Shown here in pieces: positions 1 to 5,862 of a stretch of DNA of 27,460 nt (its first letter is position 1; the number at the start of each line of letters is the position of its first letter). A model generated the notes under the pieces. The model was not told where the DNA came from, ran no database searches, and worked only from the letters and a program-made list of their open reading frames with translations. The stretch is taken from positions 1 to 27,460 of the IMG/VR virus record IMGVR_UViG_3300025313_000105; one strand, written 5' to 3'. The translations under genes were made by a program, and so were the position numbers. The DNA comes from a virus.

Positions 1-85
1 TCTTCAGACCGATCCGCGCACCCTCGACCGCCTCCCGGGTGCAGCGCCCCGGACGAGGAAGACGACGTTCAACTCGGCCGTGTAG
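1..85 (+). CDS. 3' end of a truncated gene, function unknown
   Basis: The frame beginning at base 2 is open and ends at TAG 83-85. It reads as a basic C-terminal tail (LDRLPGAAPRTRKTTFNSAV). The start lies outside the window. The only support is an open frame that ends cleanly before the next gene's leader, so this is weak. No family is recognisable. Confidence 0.3.
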   Translation, partial: LQTDPRTLDRLPGAAPRTRKTTFNSAV

Positions 86-109
86 CCGCCCGCTGTCGGT
101 ACCGGGCGC

Positions 110-115
110 TACGAT
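110..115 (+). promoter_or_regulatory. possible -10 box (TACGAT)
   Basis: TACGAT lies about 28 bases before the ATG at 144 and fits an actinobacterial -10 of the TAnnnT type. No convincing -35 lies 16-19 bases upstream. A G-rich Shine-Dalgarno follows at about 134-140. Weak call. Confidence 0.25.
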
Positions 116-143
116 CCGGGCCACCAACGTCCTTGGGGGGACC

Positions 144-437
144 ATGCGCCGTCGCACCATCCTGATCATCGCCGTCGCCGTCATCGCCGCAGGTATCGCG
201 TTCACCGTCTGGCGGATCAACACCCCGTCGTACGGCACGATCGCCAAGGACTGTGCCCGCGCGCTCGCGAAGCATCTGCCGGAGTCGAAAGCGGAGAAGC
301 CGTCCGAGTGCGACGGACTGAAGGACGACGACTACATGGCGTTGTACATGAACCAGACCATGGCCAATGAGGGCTGGCTGGACGAGAACGGGGACCTCGA
401 CGAGCGGAAGATGCTGGAGAACACGCTCAACGACTAG
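144..437 (+). CDS. small membrane-anchored or secreted protein, unknown function
   Basis: A 97-residue protein. After a basic MRRR start, a hydrophobic stretch at about residues 5-20 (ILIIAVAVIAAGIAFTV) looks like a membrane anchor or uncleaved signal. The remaining 75 residues are polar and acidic with two cysteines, and would lie outside the cytoplasm if the N-terminus is inside (positive-inside rule). The ATG at 144 is preferred over an upstream in-frame start at 39, because a GGGGGG ribosome site precedes 144 and the upstream extension is arginine-rich and low in information. The gene stands alone and is followed at once by a strong terminator hairpin. I do not recognise a family. It resembles the many small exported proteins of Streptomyces and their prophages. 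Confidence 0.75.
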   Translation: MRRRTILIIAVAVIAAGIAFTVWRINTPSYGTIAKDCARALAKHLPESKAEKPSECDGLKDDDYMALYMNQTMANEGWLDENGDLDERKMLENTLND

Positions 438-449
438 CCGCACGCGAGA

Positions 450-472
450 GGCCCCGCCGGATCGGCGGGGCC
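450..472. terminator. bidirectional hairpin terminator
   Basis: A perfect 10-bp stem, GGCCCCGCCG (450-459) pairing with CGGCGGGGCC (463-472), with a 3-nt loop, followed by TTCGTCGT. It lies 12 bases after the stop of the rightward gene and 16 bases past the stop of the leftward operon, so it can serve both directions. There is no U-tract, as is usual in high-GC actinobacteria. Confidence 0.75.
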
Positions 473-488
473 TTCGTCGTGCGGTGGG

Positions 489-596
489 TTACTCGTCTGC
501 CGTGTGGCAGATGCAGGTGCACAGGTTCGGGTAGATCGGTTCGTCGTCCTCGGTGAACTGCCGGTTGTAGTGCGGGCAGCAGCAGCCGTCGCTCAT
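489..596 (-). CDS. 35-residue Cys-rich microprotein
   Basis: This short leftward frame starts with ATG at 596 and ends with TAA at 489. It begins MSDGCCCPHYNRQF and ends with an NLCTCICHTADE-like tail. Three adjacent cysteines, then H, then a CxCxCH cluster in the second half make a metal-binding knuckle plausible. It is the last gene of the leftward operon. Its ATG overlaps the upstream TGA (ATGA), and the upstream gene's final Glu-Glu codons supply a GAGGAG ribosome site, which supports real translation. A stable terminator follows. Function unknown. Confidence 0.65.
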   Translation of the reverse strand: MSDGCCCPHYNRQFTEDDEPIYPNLCTCICHTADE

Positions 597-913
597 GTGG
601 TCGGCTCCTCGCCGCGCGCGCTCGCGTTCTGTCGTGCCCGGTGCTTGCGTACGCCGTCCTCGTCGTACGGCGCGTCCACCCCGATCTCCGAGTGGATGCG
701 CTGGTACACGCCGTCCTCGATCAGCTCAATGTCGAGCTCCTCCCACGGGGTAGGCCCGACGAGCGGCGTGAGCGTCTTGATGCGCCCGACGAACCAATCG
801 CAGTGCATCGACCACTGGCCGTTGATGGCGGCGCGGCGTGCGGTCTGGAGATCGGTCCACAGGCAGGACAGTTCCTCGGCCAGGGCCGCGCGTAGGGTCT
901 CGGTCTCGCTCAT
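593..913 (-). CDS. hypothetical 106-aa phage accessory protein
   Basis: Starts at ATG 913 inside the stop overlap of the upstream HTH gene (ATGA) and ends in ATGA with the next gene, so it sits in the middle of a tightly coupled three-gene operon. The protein is acidic and helical at its N-terminus, with a central WSMHCDWFVGRIKTL segment that is typical of small Streptomyces phage orphans. It ends GEEPTT, where GAGGAG doubles as the ribosome site of the next gene. A longer upstream extension in the same frame is antisense-like and overlaps the HTH gene, so it is not used. Function unknown. Confidence 0.75.
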   Translation of the reverse strand: MSETETLRAALAEELSCLWTDLQTARRAAINGQWSMHCDWFVGRIKTLTPLVGPTPWEELDIELIEDGVYQRIHSEIGVDAPYDEDGVRKHRARQNASARGEEPTT

Positions 914-1473
914 CCGCTCTCCTCCTCGCTGCTCACCGGGCGCACCGGCTCGCCTGCTGGTGGGTCGGCGAGCTCCGGCGGCTTGCGCCCCTGCCGGAAC
1001 CCCACGTCGACGATCAGGTAGCAGAGCCGGAGTTCGTTCGCGTCGGGGTACTCCTCCCGGATCTCCGCGACCCACTGCGGCTGCCGGGCCTCGGCGGTCG
1101 CCGCGAGGTTCCTGACTCGCTCCATCGAGAGGGCGGCCACCTCGGGGGAGATGCCGGTCAGGTCGATCGGCTCGGGCTTCGGCAAGGCCTGGGTCACCTG
1201 CTGGCGAGGCGTAGCGGTGGCGGGGTGTGGCTTCTTCCCGGCGCTCAGTTCCTCGACTTGCTGGCGGAGGGCCTCCAGTTCCGCCTTCTCCTTCAGCCGC
1301 CTCAGGTGTTCGCGGCTCCATCCGGTGACGCGGGCGACGTCGGCCTGCTTCACGCCGTCGCGCTGGAGGAGTACGACGGCTGTCTCCTGCATCTCGGCGC
1401 GGACTGTGTCGAGGGCGTCGGTCGCCCGCTTGTAGCGCTGGGCTACGTCTTCGAGGTCGCTCATCTCGGTCAT
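910..1473 (-). CDS. helix-turn-helix protein with coiled coil, likely regulator
   Basis: A 187-residue protein. Residues about 41-60 (VKQADVARVTGWSREHLRRL) form a clear helix-turn-helix. They are flanked by helical segments likely to form a coiled coil (about 5-35 and 58-80), a Pro-rich linker, and a C-terminal domain of about 70 residues with no known family. It heads the leftward operon and reads away from a divergent promoter region that carries two inverted-repeat operators, so autoregulation and control of the rightward WYL operon are reasonable inferences. The start is ATG 1473 or ATG 1464. Neither has a good ribosome site, so leaderless or weak translation is possible. The extreme C-terminus overlaps the next gene as ATGA. 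Confidence 0.8.
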   Translation of the reverse strand: MTEMSDLEDVAQRYKRATDALDTVRAEMQETAVVLLQRDGVKQADVARVTGWSREHLRRLKEKAELEALRQQVEELSAGKKPHPATATPRQQVTQALPKPEPIDLTGISPEVAALSMERVRNLAATAEARQPQWVAEIREEYPDANELRLCYLIVDVGFRQGRKPPELADPPAGEPVRPVSSEEESG

Positions 1474-1504
1474 GGGGTCATGGTTGCACGTGGCCTACGT
1501 GTAC

Positions 1505-1562
1505 GCCAATCCCTACGGCCAATGCCAACACGGTTGACAATGCCAACAGAGTTGGCCATGAT
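1505..1562 (+). promoter_or_regulatory. promoter with two tandem inverted-repeat operators
   Basis: A -35 TTGACA at 1534-1539 and a -10-like CATGAT at 1557-1562 are separated by 17 bases. GCCAAC-ACG-GTTGAC (1524-1538) overlaps the -35. GCCAAC-AGA-GTTGGC (1542-1556), a perfect 6-bp inverted repeat, fills the spacer. The 10-mer AATGCCAACA is repeated exactly 18 bases apart (1521, 1539). Two further GCCAAT half sites lie at 1505 and 1518 on the side of the leftward HTH gene. A protein on these sites would block RNA polymerase for the rightward WYL operon. Candidate binders are the adjacent HTH or WYL proteins (inference). Confidence 0.7.
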
Positions 1563-1595
1563 GAGTTACGTAAGCATCGCACCGAGGGGGACAAG

Positions 1596-1985
1596 ATGAG
1601 GCACACCAAGAACGAGACCAGCACCCAGACCCTCACCCGCCTCATCAAGGCCCTCGACCGCCGCCAGCCGGTGACCCTGACCTACGTGAAGGCGGATGGG
1701 ACGGAGACGATCCGCACCGTCGAGGCATATGACCTGGTCGTGAGCAGCGCGGGCGACATCCTCCTGAAGGGCATGGACCGCGAGACGGGCGAGGCTCGCT
1801 CCTTCCGCGTCGACCGCATCGTCAGCTACTCCACCCACCGGACCTCGTACCTGGTCGCCCGCCCCGCCGCCGACGAACCCAAGACCCGCGTAACCGCCGG
1901 TCTCGCCACCGTCACCGTCCTCTACCCCGTCGACTGCCCCGCCACCACCCGCGTCCAGCTGCTGGCCGACGCGCTCGCTGCCTAG
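1596..1985 (+). CDS. WYL-domain protein (ligand-sensing regulator fragment)
   Basis: A 129-residue protein. Residues about 12-85 match the WYL pattern: an ALDRRQPVTLTYVKADG strand, then R-x-V-E-x-Y-D-L, then a G-x-D-R-E-T-G turn and the closing SFRVDRIVSY strand (R-x-F-R-x-D-R-I). WYL domains bind nucleic acid or nucleotide ligands and usually sit behind an HTH domain in repressors of phage-defence and DNA-repair loci. This copy has no HTH, so it may act with the divergent HTH protein or as a stand-alone sensor. The ATG at 1596 follows GAGGGGG. It is the first gene behind the operator-covered promoter. The last 40 residues (about 88-129) are not part of the domain. Confidence 0.8.
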   Translation: MRHTKNETSTQTLTRLIKALDRRQPVTLTYVKADGTETIRTVEAYDLVVSSAGDILLKGMDRETGEARSFRVDRIVSYSTHRTSYLVARPAADEPKTRVTAGLATVTVLYPVDCPATTRVQLLADALAA

Positions 1986-1994
1986 GAGCCGACC

Positions 1995-2198
1995 ATGCTC
2001 GCCTACCCCTACGCCGAAGGCCAGACCGTCACCTACCACGGCTCCCACACCGAACGGCACGGACGCACCTACCAGGCGTGGCTCTGCCGCTGCCGTCACG
2101 CGCACGCGGTCGAGCAGCCCCGGTTCATGCTCAGCGATCCCGACACCAACCGGGCCGTGGCTTGGCACGTCCGGCCCACGTCACTCACACCCGCCTGA
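1995..2198 (+). CDS. small hypothetical protein, paralogue A of a tandem pair
   Basis: A 67-residue protein that follows the WYL gene by 9 bases, with GGAGC before the ATG. It contains a TVTYHGSHTE...HGRTYQAWLCRC core and ends TSLTPA. The next gene encodes a protein with the same layout (VRYHGSH, G-x-Y, CxC or CxxC, VR-x-x-S-(L/I)-TPA), so the two are a tandem duplication. The paired cysteines suggest a small metal-binding or beta-barrel fold. No known function. Confidence 0.75.
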   Translation: MLAYPYAEGQTVTYHGSHTERHGRTYQAWLCRCRHAHAVEQPRFMLSDPDTNRAVAWHVRPTSLTPA

Positions 2199-2212
2199 CC
2201 GAACGGAACGCC

Positions 2213-2425
2213 ATGCTGAACCCGCTCATCCGCTGGGAGCCCGGCACCCTCGTCCGCTACCACGGCAGCCACCCCGACCTGTGCGACGGCATCTACAAGG
2301 TCCACCCCTGCACCTGCCTGCGCTGCGACGACCCGATCCTCGGAACCGTCCGCTACCAGCTCGTCGACGGAGCAGGGCGGACCGTCGTGTCCTGCGTCCG
2401 CGCCCGCTCCATCACACCCGCCTGA
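2213..2425 (+). CDS. small hypothetical protein, paralogue B of a tandem pair
   Basis: A 70-residue protein starting at ATG 2213, 14 bases after its paralogue. The core TLVRYHGSHPDLCDGIYKV followed by CTCLRCDD parallels the upstream gene but has gained extra cysteines (C at about 23, 33, 35, 38), giving a fuller zinc-knuckle pattern. It ends RSITPA. A longer in-frame extension upstream overlaps the paralogue and is rejected. Function unknown. Divergence after duplication is visible mainly in the cysteines. Confidence 0.75.
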   Translation: MLNPLIRWEPGTLVRYHGSHPDLCDGIYKVHPCTCLRCDDPILGTVRYQLVDGAGRTVVSCVRARSITPA

Positions 2426-2445
2426 ACGATCGACAGGAGCACCTC

Positions 2446-2916
2446 ATGAACTTCCGCGACGCCATCAACACCGCCATCGCCGACCTCACCCCGCAGCCCT
2501 GGGACTACACCATGGCTTCCGGCACCACCCTCCGCGTCATCCCCGCCGGCCTCCGCGCCGACAAGGGCGAAGCCGAGGTACTCATCCGCATCACCCGCCC
2601 GGACGCCACCGGCCTCTACGAGTACGGAATCACCGGCCCGGACAGCCGCGGCGTCGCCGAGGTCGGCGTACCCACCGCCGTCCTGACCGGCCTGATCCAG
2701 GCGCTCACCGATCAGGAAACCTGGGAGGACAACACCCTGATCGCCGGTGCTCTCTTCGTGCGCCCGGACGTCTCCGGTGTGGCCGTGACCGTGACCGAGA
2801 TCCATTCCGTGGAGCGGCAGGAGGAGGCGTTCGCCAGTCTGCCGGAGGCGCAGCGTCTGCCGCTCGCGTCCGCACTGCGCCGCGCCCTGGACGTCGCCCG
2901 CAGCTGGGAGGACTGA
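2446..2916 (+). CDS. hypothetical 156-aa protein
   Basis: Starts at ATG 2446 after GACAGGAGCACCTC (AGGAG ribosome site). The sequence looks like a compact alpha/beta fold: strands TTLRVIPAG and EAEVLIRITRP, a GLYEYGITGPDSRG turn, and a helix at VLTGLIQALTDQETW. The last 30 residues are helical and arginine-rich (ALRRALDVARSWED). It is the last gene of the rightward WYL operon before a terminator hairpin and the transposable element. No family recognised. Confidence 0.7.
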   Translation: MNFRDAINTAIADLTPQPWDYTMASGTTLRVIPAGLRADKGEAEVLIRITRPDATGLYEYGITGPDSRGVAEVGVPTAVLTGLIQALTDQETWEDNTLIAGALFVRPDVSGVAVTVTEIHSVERQEEAFASLPEAQRLPLASALRRALDVARSWED

Positions 2917-2973
2917 CCGCCCGACGCCCGTTCGGTGGCCCGCTCCGATGTCGGGCCACCCTGACCGCCCGAC
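2913..2973 (+). repeat. 13-bp direct repeat flanking a hairpin
   Basis: CTGACCGCCCGAC occurs at 2913-2925, overlapping the stop of the preceding gene, and again at 2961-2973, just outside the right end of the inserted element. The copies bracket a terminator hairpin. Confidence 0.7.
2934..2960 (+). terminator. hairpin terminator of the WYL operon
   Basis: GGTGGCCCG (2934-2942) pairs perfectly with CGGGCCACC (2952-2960) across a 9-nt loop, 18 bases after the last stop codon of the rightward operon. There is no U-tract. Confidence 0.6.
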
Positions 2974-2981
2974 ACGACAGG

Positions 2982-3150
2982 TTGACTTCCTCCCCCTCCT
3001 GAAGGAGGGGGATTCCTACGGCTCGCGCTGTAGGGGTTCCTGCTTCAACGCCGACTGCCCGCCAGGAGAACTCCCTTGAGGTCTTACACCAGCTCCACAG
3101 GCCGAGACGGCCAGCCCGGCCGCCTTGATGTTGCGTGCCGCGTTGATGTC
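2982..3150 (-). ncRNA. predicted omega (guide) RNA of the tnpB element
   Basis: Placement rests on family knowledge: TnpB guide RNAs derive from the 3' end of tnpB and the element's right end, and their guide is the flanking DNA. Here the scaffold would include the hairpin at 2991-3012. The guide would begin at 2981 and run leftward (CCTGTCGTGTCGGGCGGTCA on the element strand). The 5' limit is a guess. Confidence 0.4.
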
Positions 3151-4206
3151 GCGGTCATGCGTGGCGCCGCAGTCACACGTCCACTCACGGACGTTCAGCG
3201 GCATCTTCGCCGCGATCGTGCCGCAGGTTCCGCACAGCTTCGAGCTGGGGAACCAGCGGTCAATCACGACGAGTTCGCGCCCGTACCAGGCGCACTTGTA
3301 CTCCAGCATGGAGCGGAGTTCCGTCCACGACGCGTCGGAGATGGCGCGCGCCAGCTTGTGGTTCTTCAGCAGGTTGCGGACGGTGAGGTCCTCGATTATG
3401 ACCGTTTGGTTCTCACGGACGAGTCGAGTAGTGAGCTTGTGCAGGAAGTCGCGGCGCCGGTCGGCGATCCGCGTGTGGACCTTGGCGACCCGCTTGCGGG
3501 CCTTCTCCCGGTTCGCGGAGCCCTTCGCCTTCCGGGACAGTTCCCGCTGCGCCTTCGCCAGGCGGGCGCGGTCGCGGCGTTCGTGCCGGGGGTTGGTGAC
3601 CTTCTCCCCGGTGGACAGGGTCACGAGGCTGGTTATGCCCGCGTCGATACCGACCGCGTTCGTCGTGGCCGGAGCCGGAGCAATGCGGTCATCGCACAGA
3701 AGGGAGACGAACCAGCGGCCCGCTGCGTCGCGGGACACGGTCACCGTCGTCGGGGCGCTGCCCTCCGGGAGCGGACGCGACCAGCGGATGTCCAACGGCT
3801 CCGCCATCTTCGCCAGTGTGAGTTGCCCCTCGCGCCACTTGAAAGCGGAGCGGGTGTACTCGGCCGACGCGCGGGACTTCTTCCGGCTCTTGTACCGGGG
3901 GTACTTGGCGCGCCTGGCGAAGAAGTTCCCGAACGCCGTCTGAAGGTGGCGCAGCGCTTGTTGGAGCGGGACGGAGGGCACCTCCGTCAGGAAGGCGAGT
4001 TCCTCGGTCTTCTTCCACTCCGTCAGTGCGGCCGACGACTGCACGTAGGAGACGCGGCGCTGCTCGCCGTACCAAGCGCGGGTGCGCTCCTCCAGCGCCT
4101 TGTTGTAGACGAGGCGGACGCAGCCGAACGTGCGCGACAGCTCTACTGCCTGCTCGTCCGTGGGGTAAAAGCGGTACTTGAAAGCCCGCTTGACCTGCTG
4201 CGTCAT
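3016..4206 (-). CDS. tnpB: TnpB, RNA-guided DNA endonuclease of an IS605-like element
   Basis: A 396-residue protein of normal length. It has an N-terminal helix-turn-helix/OrfB region (KRAFKYRFYPTDEQ, then RLVYNKALEE), a beta-rich central part, and a split RuvC nuclease. The likely catalytic acids are D188 in VGIDAGI, E272 in VIIEDL and D353 in HDRDINAARNI, all intact. A zinc ribbon lies at C325, C328, C344 and C346. TnpB cuts DNA complementary to the guide of its right-end RNA, which favours retention of the element. ATG 4206 follows a GTGAGGC leader. The C-terminal 30 residues (about 367-396) are variable. No tnpA partner is present. A long frame on the opposite strand is only its antisense shadow. 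Confidence 0.92.
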   Translation of the reverse strand: MTQQVKRAFKYRFYPTDEQAVELSRTFGCVRLVYNKALEERTRAWYGEQRRVSYVQSSAALTEWKKTEELAFLTEVPSVPLQQALRHLQTAFGNFFARRAKYPRYKSRKKSRASAEYTRSAFKWREGQLTLAKMAEPLDIRWSRPLPEGSAPTTVTVSRDAAGRWFVSLLCDDRIAPAPATTNAVGIDAGITSLVTLSTGEKVTNPRHERRDRARLAKAQRELSRKAKGSANREKARKRVAKVHTRIADRRRDFLHKLTTRLVRENQTVIIEDLTVRNLLKNHKLARAISDASWTELRSMLEYKCAWYGRELVVIDRWFPSSKLCGTCGTIAAKMPLNVREWTCDCGATHDRDINAARNIKAAGLAVSACGAGVRPQGSSPGGQSALKQEPLQREP

Positions 4207-4368
4207 GCCTCACATTCTATCAGCCCCCGTGTGAGCCAAGAGTGTTGGCCGGTGGCCGGTGGACGCCGGTCCGCCCTGACGGCGAACCGGCTTTGCCTGC
4301 CCTGCTCCGCAGGAGCTTCGTTTCCTCCCCGCCCTAAAGGACGGGGTATCCACGAAGGAGAGCACCTG

Positions 4369-4764
4369 ATGAACCACATGCTGAAGGACTGCACCGCTAC
4401 CGAACTCGCCGACGCCCTCGACGCCATGCAACACCATCCGCACAACACTGGTGGCCTCTCCATGCTCGACGAGGCCACGCTGGAATTCGGCTGGCGCTAC
4501 GACACCGTTGGCCCGGCGCAGCAGGCGTTCGCCAACGCCAGGCACGCCCACATGCGGTCGTACAACACCGACCACGGCCTCCCCGCCGACGAGGCATGGG
4601 GTGCAGCCATGGACGCCGCCCGACATCTTGCCGCCGCGCTCCGCCCCTTGGGCGATGCCCGCATTCCGAGGTGCAAGGCGCAGGCGGGCTGGGGGACTTG
4701 CAACATTGGACTCAAGGCCGATGGGCGCTGCTCCGCCGAAGGTGAGCACATCACCACCGCCTGA
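4369..4764 (+). CDS. hypothetical protein with C-terminal Cys/His motif
   Basis: A 131-residue protein starting at ATG 4369, 8 bases after GAAGGAG, just outside the inserted element. The N-terminal 90 residues are helical (ELADALDAM, then PAQQAFANARHAHM, then ARHLAAALRPL). The C-terminus carries C-x8-C-x9-C-x4-EH (RCKAQAGWGTC, then DGRCSAEGEH), a small zinc-knuckle pattern seen in many Streptomyces phage proteins. A much longer upstream in-frame extension runs antisense through tnpB and is rejected. A hairpin follows. Function unknown. The insertion has separated this gene from the WYL operon. Confidence 0.75.
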   Translation: MNHMLKDCTATELADALDAMQHHPHNTGGLSMLDEATLEFGWRYDTVGPAQQAFANARHAHMRSYNTDHGLPADEAWGAAMDAARHLAAALRPLGDARIPRCKAQAGWGTCNIGLKADGRCSAEGEHITTA

Positions 4765-4779
4765 CCCCGCGTACGCCGA

Positions 4780-4808
4780 AGGCCCGCCCCCACCCGGGAA
4801 GCGGGCCT
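4780..4808 (+). terminator. hairpin terminator
   Basis: AGGCCCGC (4780-4787) pairs with GCGGGCCT (4801-4808) over a 13-nt loop, 15 bases after the preceding stop. It shares a GTACGCC leader and a GGCCCGCCCCC arm with the hairpin at 5151-5195. Confidence 0.6.
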
Positions 4809-4844
4809 CTCGCCACCGCCTACCGAAGCAAGGACACTGAACCC

Positions 4845-5135
4845 ATGGCCCTCATCGACGACATCGAGTTCTACGGCCGCGCCGCTGACGCCGAAGCCCG
4901 CGACGCCGCAGCCGCAGCACTCGCCGAAGCCAGCGGGGGCGGACTCACCCTCGTAGGCGCCGAGCGGGCCATCGACGACTGGGCGGGCACCCGCGCCCGG
5001 CTCGAACGCCAGCACGCGGACACCGTCGACTCGCTGCGCGCCCTCCGTAACGGCAAGCCCGTACCTGAACATGTGCAGCGACATTCGCGGGAGGACGCCC
5101 TGTGGATGACCCGCCGACAGCCGGACACCGACTGA
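4845..5135 (+). CDS. hypothetical 96-aa protein upstream of terminase
   Basis: Starts at ATG 4845 after a CAAGGACACTGAACCC leader (AAGGA ribosome site). The protein is mostly helical. An acidic, alanine-rich N-terminal half (IDDIEFYGRAADAEARDAAA) is followed by a basic helix (DDWAGTRARLERQHADTVDSLRA) and a polar tail. It is bracketed by two related terminator hairpins, so it is probably expressed on its own. No family recognised. The position just before the terminase genes is shared by many small phage orphans. Confidence 0.7.
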   Translation: MALIDDIEFYGRAADAEARDAAAAALAEASGGGLTLVGAERAIDDWAGTRARLERQHADTVDSLRALRNGKPVPEHVQRHSREDALWMTRRQPDTD

Positions 5136-5150
5136 ACCACCCGGTACGCC

Positions 5151-5195
5151 AGAGGGCCCGCCCCCGATCGCCACCGACCCGGGATCGGGCCCTCT
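5151..5195 (+). terminator. strong hairpin terminator before the packaging genes
   Basis: AGAGGGCCCG (5151-5160) pairs perfectly with CGGGCCCTCT (5186-5195). An inner CCCGATC...GATCGGG match gives alternative pairing. It isolates the terminase operon from upstream transcription. Confidence 0.65.
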
Positions 5196-5229
5196 CGCGT
5201 GCGCAGCCGCCGTCCAGTTGCGCGCCGTC

Positions 5230-5257
5230 GTTACTATCACAGCATGTCAACCGGTAA
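5230..5257 (+). promoter_or_regulatory. AT-richer leader of the terminase operon
   Basis: The stretch between the terminator and the small terminase is less GC-rich and contains TACTAT (5232-5237), a possible -10 element without a clear -35. It also carries GTTAC (5230-5234) and its inverse GTAAC (5253-5257). A promoter is expected here because a terminator lies just upstream, but the sequence does not prove one. Confidence 0.3.
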
Positions 5258-5275
5258 CGAAAGGCGGTGACCGTC

Positions 5276-5854
5276 ATGGCCTCAGCTTCGGATGGCGACC
5301 GTCATGGCGTGCCGCGGTGTGGCGGGCGGAAGAAGCAGGGCGAGGGGACGTGCACGCAACCGGCGGGATGGGGAACAGATCATCTGGGCGTCGGGAGCTG
5401 CAAGCTGCATGGGGGGTGTACTCCGAACCAGGTGGCGGGCGCAGTGCGGCGGTTGGCGGAGACTGGGGCCCGCGCCCTCCTCGCCGAGCTCCATGTCGCA
5501 CCAGTCGAGGACCCGCTTCAGGCGCTACTCAAAATCGCCGGTCAGGTCCTTGCCTGGCAGGAGGCGACGGCCAGTCTCGTCAACGAGCTGGAGGAAGTCC
5601 GCTACGAGGGCGCGACTGGGGCGGAGCAGTTGCGTGCCGAGGTTGCCTTGTACGAGCGGGCGATGGACCGGGCGGTGGCTGTGCTGTCGGCGATCGCCCG
5701 TCTGAACATTGAGGAGCGGTTGGCCCGGGTGACGGAGCGGCAGGCGGACGCGGTGATCGACGCGATCGATGCGGCTCTCGCTACTGCGGGTGTGACTGGG
5801 CAGGATGCGGCGCGGGCGAAGCAGGCTGCGGCCCGTCACCTTCGGTCCGTGTAG
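5276..5854 (+). CDS. terS: terminase small subunit (DNA-recognition packaging protein)
   Basis: A 192-residue protein that sits 8 bases before the large terminase. Its N-terminus has the Cys/His motif common in actinophage small terminases: C15, C26, C42 and H45 in a C-x10-C-x15-C-K-L-H-G-G arrangement. A helical body of about 145 residues follows, containing PNQVAGAVRRLAE and a long acidic helix (about 85-140), suited to oligomerisation. The small subunit binds the packaging site and loads the motor. ATG 5276 is chosen because GGTGA lies 5 bases upstream; an in-frame GTG at 5267 has a poor ribosome site. The gene changes from C-ending to G-ending codons compared with the genes before it. Confidence 0.75.
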   Translation: MASASDGDRHGVPRCGGRKKQGEGTCTQPAGWGTDHLGVGSCKLHGGCTPNQVAGAVRRLAETGARALLAELHVAPVEDPLQALLKIAGQVLAWQEATASLVNELEEVRYEGATGAEQLRAEVALYERAMDRAVAVLSAIARLNIEERLARVTERQADAVIDAIDAALATAGVTGQDAARAKQAAARHLRSV

Positions 5855-5862
5855 GCCGCCGG

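Larger units (their letters stand above)
2982..4352 (-). mobile_element. IS200/IS605-like element carrying only tnpB
   Basis: The element consists of a leftward tnpB gene with a subterminal hairpin at each end. The right-end hairpin is at 2991-3012 (CCCCCTCC, TGAA loop, GGAGGGGG). The left-end hairpin is at 4327-4346 (CCCCGCCCT, AA, AGGACGGGG, one mismatch). On the element's sense strand both ends read GGATACCCC or GGAATCCCC, then hairpin, then GGGGAGGAA. The sense-strand end reads GAAGTCAA, with TCAA at 2985-2982 resembling a right-end cleavage motif of the family. There is no tnpA (Y1 transposase), so movement would need one in trans. The left boundary is approximate. It sits between two accessory genes and breaks neither. 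Confidence 0.75.

Noticed and set aside
3076-4368. Long rightward open frame antisense to tnpB, joined to the 131-aa gene
   Set aside because: It is the opposite-strand shadow of tnpB caused by high GC. Composition is Arg/Val/Gly-rich without motifs, and a good ribosome site marks the true start at 4369.
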